Assembly: GCA_036971475.1 (NCBI GenBank)
Contig: JBAIZL010000001.1
Span: 73,462,771-73,526,770, forward strand
Direction of reading: 5' to 3'
DNA: 64,000 nucleotides
Origin: Prosapia bicincta
Taxonomy: Eukaryota; Arthropoda; Insecta; Hemiptera; Cercopidae
The notes under the pieces were generated by a model. It was not told the origin of the DNA. It was given only the letters and a program-made list of their open reading frames with translations, and did no database searches. Both the position numbers and the translations under genes were made by a program. The first letter of the stretch is position 1, and each line of letters opens with the position of its first letter. This document shows, piece by piece, positions 22,801 through 32,171 of this stretch.

Positions 22801-24496
22801 AACACAAACAGGTTCTGCCCATTAGTTATTGGGTAAATGATAAATGAGCTTATAGCACCGTGCAAAGCTTTTGGCAGACGGTATGGCCTTTCATTGGACA
22901 CAAAATACTTCTGTCAACAAACATTTTCCCATTATATCGGTGTAAGCGTTGGCTAGTTTTTTGTCAAATATTAATTCACACACGCCCATTATTAAAATAA
23001 AAGACACCTGCATATATATCAGAAAATTATAATGGAACAATTTAAAACATATAAGTTATAGGACAATAATCTTATAGTGAAATATGTACGAGTTAAAATC
23101 TACTAATAAAGTCAAAATTTACGACGATTTAACTATCGTTTTCGAATGCCCACGAAAACAAAAGGATTACAAATCGATTTCTTAGACTAACATGGCATGA
23201 CTTTCTCTAGGTCCAGTAACAGGCAAGCATTATCTCATAGCCTTAATCTATTTATACCAATGGTTGGTGTTTGGCAGCGACGATTAACGACCTTTGCTGA
23301 GGGTCCGCCAATTCAAAAATGTTTGGACTCGAAACGTTAGACATGAGTTGAAAAGATTCATTCTAAGACCAGTATCAGGCTAACAATTTTTGCCAACCCT
23401 ATTCTACCTACACCAAGACAAAAACCAACTAACTGATAACTAACTGGGAAAAGAGTACAAAGGTTGCAGCTTAGTGCCTTACACCAAAAAGGGCCTTCCA
23501 TCATATTGCAGGACATCAACAAATTCTGATGAAAGCGTATTCAATGCATAAGTGAGTACATAGTGTGACGTAATCAGACCAATCAAGGTACTTCACGCAA
23601 TGCATTCAAAATATTTCTTACTAATGGATGTCACATTTTTTACATTCATTGTTCCCGAGACATCTCCAGTGGGTGGTTCTTGTCACGTAGTATGAGCACA
23701 AAAAGTGATATTTAGAATAAGTGAACTGGACATATTGCAGGGAAAGGTAGATATACACTGGGATGTTTTTGGCATAGATGAAGATGAAAAAGGAAAGAAA
23801 TGAAAACTACGATGGTCTATGTGAGTTTGATGAGTATGAAATGGAAACTGGAATGACATAAATGAAAATTGAATAAGGCGGATAGAAATCCAAGATGGAC
23901 AAGATGATGATGAAAAGACAATATACGTAAACACACTATTCCTAGAGCAGTAAGAAGGATAGAATAGACGAGGCGAAAATAAAACACACAAACCGGAAAC
24001 TTGGACGACATAAAGGATAAAAATGGTAAAAAGATCTATACGAAGATAAAAGACAGAAAATGGACATATAATCTAGTTACAATTTGAGAACAAAAGCTTA
24101 AATTAACATGTCTGGTTGCAGAAATCATTAAAAGGTTAACAAATTAGCAGATGAGACGATAAAAAGTAGGAACTACGATCATCTATTTCCAAACAGAAGT
24201 GGATATATGTTTAAGAAATGGAGTTCAAAGGTATCAGGGTACAGTAAGCTTTCATAAGTGGCGACTTTTAAAAAAAAAGAAATTTAATTACAGATTTGTA
24301 AAAACCCTTCAGGTTATAGAAGTCCATGACTTTAGTTTTAGTTATATATTTAAAATAAGTAACAAAGTTTCTGTTCGAAAAAACGAAACCATTATTTCAA
24401 ATTCCATGAGGGAAACGTTTTACGCAAACAAACATCTCTTGGATTATAAATATTGTAAATTGTGCAGTGAGACTGTAACAGATGCAGGACAGAAGC
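19824..24496 (-). other. Host DNA inside the left arm
   Basis: Inverted copy of 38140-42812. It carries a mariner fragment (20290-20560), a short 3'-end fragment of an I/Loa-type retroelement (about 23439-23483) and otherwise AT-rich DNA without recognised genes. Confidence 0.7.
20290..20560 (+). pseudogene. mariner-type transposase, C-terminal fragment
   Basis: The translation DLDPSDHHLLPKLK, then a stop, then a frame ending in YNKCLILNGDYVEKW matches the C-terminal pattern of mariner-family transposases (SDHHLFP-like and KCL...GDYVEK). Only about 90 codons remain and at least one stop is present, so it is dead. The mirror copy is at 42076-42346. Confidence 0.6.
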
Positions 24497-24502
24497 AACG
24501 TC

Positions 24503-25958
24503 AGTAGAACTGGGCATAGAATAGCGCGCCCACCCCTAAACTCGGCCGCTACGTAACCTAGGGCTATAGGGGTAGTTTTGGATGATGCTCAAGGTCACCC
24601 TGACCTCGACCCCAGACCAAGGGGTGGTTTCGACCACGTTCAGGGGGGTAGGGGGTAGTTTTTCGAAAAAAAAAAAAAAATCGGCCGCTACGTAACCTAG
24701 GACAATAGGGGTAGTTTCGGATGATGCGGGCGGACGTCGCGACCCTGACCCTAGCTTTGGGGGTGGTTTTGACCACGTTTAGAGGGGTAGGGGGTAGTTT
24801 TTCGAAAAATTTATTTTCAACCCACTGACCTAAGCTAGCCAAAATGTATCCAACCTAACCCAACCTAAGTGTTGGGGGTGACCTCGGCTACGTTCAGGAC
24901 CATACGCGGGGGCAGCTCCGGGGGTGGATTGGGGGGTGGGGGGTAGTTTTCGAAAAATTTTTGGAAAAACGTTTCTTGACCGATAGGGTGTGTCTAGAGT
25001 GTATTATCGCTACTGTAGGGGTAGTTTCACCTAGGGGTAGTTTTTACAAAAAATACGAAATTGCCAAAAATCGATCGGCCGGACCAACAGACAGTACGGT
25101 ATATGTGTAGAGCCCAAAATGGAATGCTTCGGGGGTGGTATCCCCAAGGGGTGGTTTTTAAATAAAATATGAAAATGCCGAAAATCGACCGGTTTGATCA
25201 AATGATAGTACGGGATATGTCTAGAGTCCAATAAGGAACGCTGCGGGGGTGGATTCACCGAGGGTAGTCATTAAATAATAAGAGATCGCCAAAAATGATC
25301 GGTGTCCTAGGTAATAGTCGCTCCCGAACCCGCGCTCGAGGTAACACCGCCTAGGAGCGGGTAAAGCCAACACGGAGCATGGTCTCGGGTAATAGCCTGC
25401 CCATAGGTAACCCTGCAATCTGGCGAAAGTGCCAAAAAATGATCTGTTAGATTAAACTACCAACACAACACAACGCGTACGGTGGTGTGATTACCCGAGG
25501 CCTGAACGGTGTCATCAACCGCTGATACTGAAGGACGCCTCTTATCTACCATAAATAATCATGTATTTATGTAAACACAGACATAGACACGATGGACATC
25601 AGACGATCCATTGCAGCAGAGTTGCATAAGCCTGCAAGGCGAAATTTTAAAACACGTAGAGTACGTGTAAGAGGTATAGACGATTTATATCAAGCCGACT
25701 TGGTGGAAATGATTCCACATGCCAAGGATAACAACGGCTACAAGTATATACTGACCATGATAAACTGTATGACTAAATTCGCAATTGCGCTCCCATTAAA
25801 ATCAAAATCAGGCCACGAGGTGGCTGCCGCTCTGGAACCTATTTTAAAATTACACCCTATGAAAAACCTTCAAACCGATCAAGGTAAAGAGTGGTTTAAC
25901 AATCATGTAGGTAAACTGATGAAAAAATACAAAATCAATCACTATACCACCTATTCCG
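24503..25958 (+). mobile_element. Polinton right-end fragment in the left arm
   Basis: Inverted copy of 36678-38133: complete right terminal repeat (24503-25411), a short spacer and the first 122 codons of the integrase gene. It is preceded by AACGTC, the inverse of the target duplication. It ends where the other Polinton copy begins with its own terminus. Confidence 0.9.
25592..25958 (+). pseudogene. Integrase gene, 5' fragment
   Basis: Identical in frame to the N-terminal 122 residues of the integrase at 37044-36115. It includes the first two catalytic Asp regions (YQADLVEM and QTDQGKEW) but lacks the Glu motif, the C-terminal domain and the chromodomain. The frame is cut at the junction with the AGTAGATCT terminus. 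Confidence 0.9.
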
Positions 25959-26717
25959 AGTAGATCTCGCCCCAGACTGGCGCGCACCCACCCCTAACTC
26001 GGCCGCTACGTAACCTAGGACTATAGGGGTAGTTTTGGATGATGCTCAAGGTCATCCCGACCTTGACCCCAGACCAAGGGGTGGTTTCGAACACGTTCAG
26101 GGGGGTAGGGGGTAGTTTTTCGAAAAAAAAAAAAAAAAATCGGCCGCTACGTAACCTAGGACTATAGGGGTAGTTTCGGATGATGCAGGAGGTCATCGCG
26201 GCCCCGACCCCAGACCCGGGGGTGGTTTCGACCGCGTCTAGAGGGGTGGGGGGTAGTTTTTCTAAAAAATTTTTATTTCAACCTAACTCGGCCGCTACGT
26301 AACCTAGGACTATAGGGGTAGTTTTGGATGTTGCAGAGGCCTGACGCCGACCCTCACTCCACCCTAAGGGCGGTTTTGACCATGCCTAGAGGGGTGGAAA
26401 AAGGAAAAAACTAATTCCAACTAGCTAACCTAAGCTAGCCAAAATGGATCAAACCTAACCTAACCTACGTGAAAGGGGTGACCACGGCTACGTTCAGGAC
26501 CTCCAGGCTGTATGGGATATGTCTAGAGTCCAATAAGGAACGCTGCGGGGGGTGGATTCACCGAGGGGTAGTTTTTACAAAAAATATGAAATTGCCAAAA
26601 ATGATCGGTGTCCTAGGTAATAGTCGCTCCCGAACCCGCGCTCGAGGTAACACCGCCTAGGAGCGGGTAAAGCCAACACGGAGCATGGTCTCGGGTAATA
26701 GCCTGCCCATAGGTAAC
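25959..26717 (+). repeat. Polinton terminal inverted repeat, left (main copy)
   Basis: Same as 12668-13425 apart from rare substitutions and homopolymer length. The terminus AG sits exactly at the junction with the integrase fragment (25958/25959), and no GACGTT precedes it here. Confidence 0.9.
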
Positions 26718-27169
26718 GCAACCCTGGATTCAGGCACCAAATGGTGGTTATCCACTGACCAATACCGATATGGTCTGAGCCGGCTAGAATGTCTCTAAAA
26801 ATACAAGATCGAAAACAACAAATGTTATACAATTAATATTACACTTACCGTGCGACTGCGTCAGCCCTCGATCAGAGATATCCCATTGACCTCTCAAGAT
26901 GTCGAAACGCTTGCCTTCTGCAGTTTTCACGGGGTTAGGACCGCCAACTGAATCAGTGAAGCCGATTCAATGCCCGCATTACAAGCCGGGGCAAGCAGAA
27001 GGCTTACCCCTTGGGGAGTAGCCCCAAACCAACGCTACTCCCAAGTGACTACCACTCCATGACAAAATGTAGTCTCCTGATTATTTTTTTTGAATTTTTA
27101 ATATTTTTTTATTTTTTTTGTATTTATCTATTTTTAAGTTTTTTTTTTAAATTTTCAATCTGCTCCACA

Positions 27170-27440
27170 CGTGGGTACACACAGGCTCCACGCCAGCGAA
27201 CCAGACACACCTAGGTTTACGGGAGAATTAACTCCACGCCAGTGACCCAGACAAACACACAGGTTTAACTACACACATACACCTTGGTTTACGGAAGAAT
27301 TAACTCCACGCCAGTGACCACAAACACGCCTTGGTTTGCGGAAGAATTAACTCCACGCCAGTGACCCAAACACACAGGTTTAACTAACACACAGGTTTAC
27401 GGAAGATTCAACTCCACGCCAGTGACCCAGACACACAAGT
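27170..27440 (+). repeat. Subterminal tandem repeat, main copy
   Basis: Same tandem units as at 13866-14150 (tccacgccagtgaccca with acacaca and ggtttacgg strings), between the terminal repeat and the last gene. Confidence 0.8.
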
Positions 27441-27444
27441 GACA

Positions 27445-27891
27445 CTACGCTAGGAGCAGATCGTAGTAATATTTAGCACTGCGCAGTGCGCATCTACAAT
27501 CTACATCATTATTATGCTGAGGTAATATACACTTATAGTATTTACAAGAGACGTCGTGCTTCTCATTGGGCAATTCACGTACATCTGTGTGAAACTGCCT
27601 GAGAAATCTAGCCTTCTCCAAACCCTTTGTGAATATGGTGTCAAACGGTGCAAACATCTTTCGCACAGTGTCTTCGTCAAAAGGTATACTACCTCCGTAC
27701 CAGCCGATACGGTGATAGCTTGACTGTAACCAACGAGCAGACTTTTGCGCAGACTCGTTTAAATTGTGAAATCTGTAAGGCGGTTTGAATATTGTAACAC
27801 TATGATAGTGTTCGGCAACCACAGCCAGTTCCTTGATAATGTATTTACCCGCATTGTCGACGAAGGCATGAAACTCGACCACAGCCTGCAT
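27445..27891 (-). pseudogene. Exonuclease-like gene, start deleted
   Basis: The copy of the KELA-type gene in the main element. The 166-bp deletion removes its first ten codons and the intergenic space. The frame can only restart at an internal Met (MQAVVEF). All later motifs are intact, so a slightly shortened protein could be made if the transcript allows, but the gene is probably damaged. Confidence 0.6.
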
Positions 27892-27895
27892 GTTC

Positions 27896-28981
27896 GATTT
27901 CGAGTCTCACATCTACGGGCCCCGATTTTATCGTATCGTTTTGTTTCGAACAATCGATTACAAAAATCGGTGCTTTCGCTTTAAAGGTAGACAAGTCTAG
28001 ACACGGTTATGGCTCGCGTGAATAATAAGACTGTTGAAATCTAACGTACATGTCGTACAACAGGGCGGTGTCGCCGAGAATATTATCGTAGGGAAAGTAC
28101 TGAGAGTTGAGGTACAATTTTACATCCGTAACCTTGCAGCCGTCAAACTCCGAAGCGTTAGAATTAATCTTGTTTTTGCGATCCGTCTGCATGGCGAAAA
28201 TTACGTAACGAGGTTTTTCCAGCTGCGAAGTGGTCTTTACAGTCCAGGTGAGTTGCTTCGTGGCAGGTAAACCCGGGTATTCTATTAGTTCCCATTTACG
28301 GTGTGGCACGTGAACGGTGACATCGCGTTCAATCATCTTCAATAGGTTTAATTTTATCTGGTCGGCTACGGAGACGTGTGGAACCCGCCAATAGATAGTG
28401 TTTATTTTCAAATCAACATCTGTCGCATCTGCGCTAACTATTGCGTTAAAATTTGAGGATGAACGCAAAAGGACGAGCTCCTGTTTCACGTTGACTACAA
28501 TTCTATTGTAATCCTCGAAAAACCCCATCAGCATACGCAACGGTATAACCACGTTGAACTCTTTGCAGTCGTTATCTGTTTTACCCACTCCTAGCCAACC
28601 GCAATTTCCGAGTTTATTTTTCTCGTTTTCGCGCAACGAAAGCAGGTTCTTGATGGTGGTCGTTATACCGACATTCCTGGTTCTGTCTATCTCGTTGCCT
28701 CCGATCTCGTACCTGATATCGTCGAAAAGAAAAGCTATAGCGTTGTTTACCAAAGACACGTCAGCGGCCGCCTCTCCGTTTTTTGTAGCCTTCAGCGTAC
28801 CTCTTATATGCAACGTGCTCTGAAAAGGAATCGTAATGACATCTTGCTGATGAATGGGGATACGAATTTCATCGTTATTACCAAACGTAGCGGACGAGTA
28901 CGGCCGATGAGTATGGTATTCCAGCCCGTTGAGGGTGTTGTCGTACTCGGCGCTAGAGTCGATAGCCAAAAGGTCCTCCAT
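27896..28981 (-). pseudogene. Major capsid protein (hexon), in-frame stop and 3' deletion
   Basis: 324 codons are open from 28981 to 28007 and match copy A, including FLFDDIRYEIGGNEIDRTRN. The same internal TAA follows YYSREP. Beyond it, the remainder of the gene is cut short by the 166-bp deletion, which removes the YCLIIHD segment and shifts the frame. This copy therefore carries two independent lesions. The protein would be the shell-forming double jelly-roll subunit of the virion. Confidence 0.85.
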
Positions 28982-29144
28982 TGATCACTTTAAAACCCAA
29001 AGATCTGAGGAACCTAACGTTTCGCAGTGTTAACTGTGCCGTCGTCTGACGTAAACTGCCGCCCTTCTTTTGGAAGCGCACGTTAAATATTAGACCCATC
29101 CTGGCGTCTTCGTAGATGTAATCGTACGGAAATGACTTCTCCAC
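28953..29144 (-). CDS. Small ORF overlapping penton and hexon (main copy)
   Basis: 63 codons, identical to 15826-16017. It overlaps the penton 3' end by about 60 bp (17 bp if Met16 at 29099 is the start) and runs 29 bp into the hexon gene. The product is small and basic (FQKKGGSLRQ, RNVRFLRSLGF). Such overlaps fit the compact order around it, but the family is unknown to me. Confidence 0.4.
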   Translation of the reverse strand: MEKSFPYDYIYEDARMGLIFNVRFQKKGGSLRQTTAQLTLRNVRFLRSLGFKVINGGPFGYRL

Positions 29145-29784
29145 GAAAGTCGATTGTATCGCCGTTCTGATCTCTTAGACTTACGGTGATATTGTGAATG
29201 ACGCTCACGTTGACAGGTAAATATATTACGCTCTGCGGGACTTCTACAATCTTATAACCGGGCGGTACCTGCGGATAAAATTCGTGCAAAGTATGACATT
29301 CTATGCCGTTTTGAAACGATCCGGCGACCACATTGCAATCCACGCGAATCACGTTAACCCTGATGATATCTACCGGCCGATCAGAAGAGTGTCTTTGATT
29401 TGCCTCTAATTTCTTCCCGCTGAAGCCCATCAGCTGGCCTATAGACATGGCCTTGTCGAAAAAGATCGCGTGCGAACATTTTATCTCCACTTTGAGCGTG
29501 TTATTATTAGGTGTCAATACTAAAACAGTATCGTCAACTAGTTTCGATTTAATATACCTCTCAATATCGGATATCTCGTACGATCCGGTCGGTAATGTTA
29601 TCGTGTGAACATCATTATCATCGCCGTAATGAAAACGGTTGTTTACATTCTCCACGACGTTCGGTATCGAATTGTATGTTGCCAGATCGATAAAACCTAT
29701 TTCCCACTCGCCTTTTGAAACATCAAGTGGCGGGAAAAAGTCACACGACAAGACAGGTGTGCGATCTGTTAACACTATACTCAT
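29083..29784 (-). CDS. Penton-type minor capsid protein (single jelly roll)
   Basis: About 233 residues from the Met at 29784, whose ATG overlaps the stop of the protease gene as ATGA. An upstream in-frame Met (29817) would give 244 residues but a 37-bp overlap, so I prefer the internal start. The sequence has the Polinton penton pattern: FFPPLDVSKGEWEIGFIDL near the start, NNRFHY, ITLPTGSYEISDIERYIK, SIGQLMGF and a C-terminal IDFRGEVISVRLHLR strand. It is expected to form the five-fold vertices of the capsid. The frame is intact. Only a 3' fragment exists in copy A. Confidence 0.85.
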   Translation of the reverse strand: MSIVLTDRTPVLSCDFFPPLDVSKGEWEIGFIDLATYNSIPNVVENVNNRFHYGDDNDVHTITLPTGSYEISDIERYIKSKLVDDTVLVLTPNNNTLKVEIKCSHAIFFDKAMSIGQLMGFSGKKLEANQRHSSDRPVDIIRVNVIRVDCNVVAGSFQNGIECHTLHEFYPQVPPGYKIVEVPQSVIYLPVNVSVIHNITVSLRDQNGDTIDFRGEVISVRLHLRRRQDGSNI

Positions 29785-30116
29785 GACGTTAGAAACTTTA
29801 AACACAAATGACCGCAAACGACTGAGTTGTCATTTTGATGCCTCCTGTAGTTATAGTGTACGTTGGCGTCTTCACCAAAATACCTGCTTAGCTCAATCGG
29901 CGGTCGCAGATTCCCGAAACTGTCATAGTACTCTATAGAGTTTCCTCTCTTTTTGTAACATACCCAATGGGTACCGGAGCCGGTTATACTATCCAAATTT
30001 ACGATAGCCGATTCGTTCCTTAAAGGTTGTGCAGGTAACGTGTCTCTCATGTATACACCTCTGAACCACGGTACTTTCCGAGCTAAGGCGTATCTCTCCA
30101 GATCTATATTAGTCAA
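29781..30116 (-). CDS. Adenain-like cysteine maturation protease
   Basis: 111 residues with the catalytic order of adenovirus-type (C5) proteases: His50 in SGTHWVCY, Asp65 in YYDSFG, Gln94 in RRHQND and nucleophile Cys101 in VCGHLCLKFL. It is short for the family, lacking most sequence after the Cys motif, as Polinton versions often are. It should process capsid precursors during assembly. It starts 5 bp after the PLA2/core gene and ends in an ATGA overlap with the penton gene. Confidence 0.9.
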   Translation of the reverse strand: MTNIDLERYALARKVPWFRGVYMRDTLPAQPLRNESAIVNLDSITGSGTHWVCYKKRGNSIEYYDSFGNLRPPIELSRYFGEDANVHYNYRRHQNDNSVVCGHLCLKFLTS

Positions 30117-30120
30117 CGGT

Positions 30121-30675
30121 CTAACGGGTATACAATCTATCGAAGTTTTTTTTCGTACATCTCTTCTTCCCTCGACCCTGTTTCTTGTACGGTTTCAAGT
30201 AAAGCCCTTTGCCGTGCAGACGTTTCAACAGCTGCTGAACGGTAGGCTGACGAGGACGACGTTTTTTACCACCACCAAAAGCCGTCTTGGCTTTCATTGC
30301 CGCCGCTACGGCCAACGCGGCAGCGCGTTCACTGAGCGATGCGTCACCCGCTTTGACTCTGTCCCAAGCCTTCCCCGCCAGTATTCCGTCGGCTACGCGT
30401 CTGTTATCCGAATCACTGTAATTGCTGTATGCGATATCGTGTTGTTTACAGGCCTCGTCCAAAGGGTTTATACCTTTATCACCGCGCGCCAGACGTTTCT
30501 TCAGTCTTGTTCCGGGTCCGCAATAATTGTACGAAGGTAGGTGTAACTCGACAGGTAGTAAATCGATGGCTTTATTCAAAACGCCAGACACTAGTCCGCG
30601 CCCCGTCTTTACGCCACCGCGTTTACGACCAACAGGTGTGTCCCGTTTGGCACCCATTCTATTAATGAACCGCAA
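30121..30675 (-). CDS. Phospholipase A2 / basic core protein fusion
   Basis: 184 residues. Residues 48-100 are a parvovirus-VP1-type phospholipase A2: Ca-binding loop YCGPG (51-55), catalytic pair in CKQHDIAY (His79-Asp80) and the downstream RRVADGIL helix. The N-terminus and the last 70 residues are Lys/Arg- and Gly-rich, like a DNA-condensing pX/mu-type core peptide. In parvoviruses this enzyme opens the endosomal membrane during entry. A similar role in a Polinton virion is inference. The gene lies between the metalloprotease gene (13 bp away) and the maturation protease. Confidence 0.85.
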   Translation of the reverse strand: MRFINRMGAKRDTPVGRKRGGVKTGRGLVSGVLNKAIDLLPVELHLPSYNYCGPGTRLKKRLARGDKGINPLDEACKQHDIAYSNYSDSDNRRVADGILAGKAWDRVKAGDASLSERAAALAVAAAMKAKTAFGGGKKRRPRQPTVQQLLKRLHGKGLYLKPYKKQGRGKKRCTKKNFDRLYTR

Positions 30676-30687
30676 CAGTCACAACGT

Positions 30688-32100
30688 CTACTTATAAAAT
30701 ATGTCCTTCAAGATTGCATATAGCTCTCTGAGTCTAGCCCTCTTCATGCAACGTATTTTCAAAACATCGAAAATATCCTTTTCAACCGCCGTCACGGCCT
30801 CTAGAAATTCGTTGTACACAAATAATTGGTTGTCGGCGGTGAAGAAATAAAGATTACCGTCCATATATCTGAAACCGCCGCGCAAATCGTTTGGTAAACC
30901 GCGGTAGATTTCGGTCATGGGCCCTTGATACAGACCGGTGTACCTACATTCATCGTATCTCATCACGTAGGCGTTGTCGTAGAGGACAATTGTTTTACCC
31001 AGGTTGCTGTTGAAAATAGCGTTAACCGTCTTCACCGGTCGTCCTATCCAATCTTTCAGCGTGTAAATATATCTTTTCAAAAGACTAGGATATTCTATAG
31101 CGTAAACCCATCCGTGAGCAATGAGCATCACGTCTCCGCTGGGTGATTGATAGACTGCGGTAACGTTTGTAAAACCGGGTCGCAGATAGCGTAACCATTC
31201 CGAAATGATTTCGGGTTTCGGATCAGCTTCTCTCTTATTCGGATCCAAATGCAATATCCATACATACTGTCCGTGAAACAGGTACATGTGTTTCATAGCG
31301 ATTAAAACAGCGTCAAAGCCTCTGACAGAGCATAAATCGACAGTGTCTATATCTGTTTTGATCGTGGTAGGTGTAGTTGTGGTGGTGGTAGTAGGGGCAG
31401 TGGTGCTTGTAGTGGTGGTAGTGGTGGAGGCAGTGGTGGTGGTTGTGGTGGTGGTGGTTGGTTTTGCACCATATAGATACTGAATATTATTAATATCGTC
31501 CGAGGAAAGGTCCAAATAATACATACTGGATATATTTCGGATGGTCGTATACGGATACATTATCGAATCGTGATTCTTATTATGAGACAAGCCTAGAGCG
31601 TGCCCTATTTCGTGAACCAAAACAGCGTAAAACGAGTTACGGCCACTATCGGACGTAGACATTGTAAAATCCCACTCTTCCTCGTTATCGAAGTGTATCT
31701 CTACTTGCGATTGAAGCACATGAGGCGAAAAAGCGTGGGCAACGACTCTTCCTCTACCGTCAAATCTAGTACCGCACATTGTTCCTTCCGACAGTTTTAT
31801 ATGTTCAGCGTCCCCGAATAATATAGCGATATTTGGTCTTGTCGAGTCGAGAGTAAAAGTCAAAGGGATATATCTACCCCAGAGACTGAATGCGTGCGCG
31901 GCGATATTCAGATATTTTTTATTACCATACATATACCAAGTCAATCCGTTGATACCCCATTTACGGTTGGTCTTAGCCTGAACAATACTACTACTACTAC
32001 CGTTAGTTTCAGTATATCCGCAAAATGTCGTGGGCGTAGGCGAAGACGTTGCGAGCGATGAGCTCCACAAGGCAAACAGTAACGTCAGCTTGAAGAACAT
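30688..32100 (-). CDS. Secreted matrix metalloproteinase with hemopexin-like domain
   Basis: 470 residues. Residues 1-18 form a signal peptide. The matrixin catalytic domain spans about 45-212, with zinc motif HEIGHALGLSH (163-173) and Met-turn SIMYP (179-183). A Thr-rich linker follows (about 214-247). Residues about 255-440 show four hemopexin-like blades (FDAVLIA, VTAVYQS, VNAIFNS, LRGGFRY). No classical prodomain with a cysteine switch precedes the catalytic part, so the enzyme may not need activation; a single CGYT near residue 27 is the only candidate. MMP genes are known in some insect DNA viruses (baculovirus v-mmp), where they aid tissue spread. Here a gene inside a Polinton morphogenesis block suggests an egress or basement-membrane role, which is inference. 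Confidence 0.9.
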   Translation of the reverse strand: MFFKLTLLFALWSSSLATSSPTPTTFCGYTETNGSSSSIVQAKTNRKWGINGLTWYMYGNKKYLNIAAHAFSLWGRYIPLTFTLDSTRPNIAILFGDAEHIKLSEGTMCGTRFDGRGRVVAHAFSPHVLQSQVEIHFDNEEEWDFTMSTSDSGRNSFYAVLVHEIGHALGLSHNKNHDSIMYPYTTIRNISSMYYLDLSSDDINNIQYLYGAKPTTTTTTTTTASTTTTTTSTTAPTTTTTTTPTTIKTDIDTVDLCSVRGFDAVLIAMKHMYLFHGQYVWILHLDPNKREADPKPEIISEWLRYLRPGFTNVTAVYQSPSGDVMLIAHGWVYAIEYPSLLKRYIYTLKDWIGRPVKTVNAIFNSNLGKTIVLYDNAYVMRYDECRYTGLYQGPMTEIYRGLPNDLRGGFRYMDGNLYFFTADNQLFVYNEFLEAVTAVEKDIFDVLKIRCMKRARLRELYAILKDIFYK

Positions 32101-32171
32101 TTCAACGACTGATATTATTTTCTAAAGCGGTCCCGTATTTATTATCGCCTATTGACCTTGACGATCTATTT

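Larger units (their letters stand above)
17136..25959 (-). repeat. Left arm of an 8.8 kb near-perfect inverted duplication
   Basis: Every position x in this arm pairs with 62636 minus x in 36677-45500, with no net length change over 8.8 kb. It contains the RING element, 4.7 kb of host DNA, the target duplication, the Polinton right terminal repeat and the 5' part of the integrase gene, in reverse order and orientation to the right arm. I see scattered substitutions, such as a Lys/Thr codon change in the 90-codon ORF and ggcccttt against ggcaattt near 23490. The arms are therefore not a literal copy-paste, but they are very recent or allelic. Confidence 0.95.

Noticed and set aside
25953..25958. 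ATTCCG as a target duplication for a separate insertion of the main Polinton into an older copy
   Set aside because: The other end of the main copy is followed by GACGTT, not ATTCCG, and GACGTT pairs with 12662-12667 instead.
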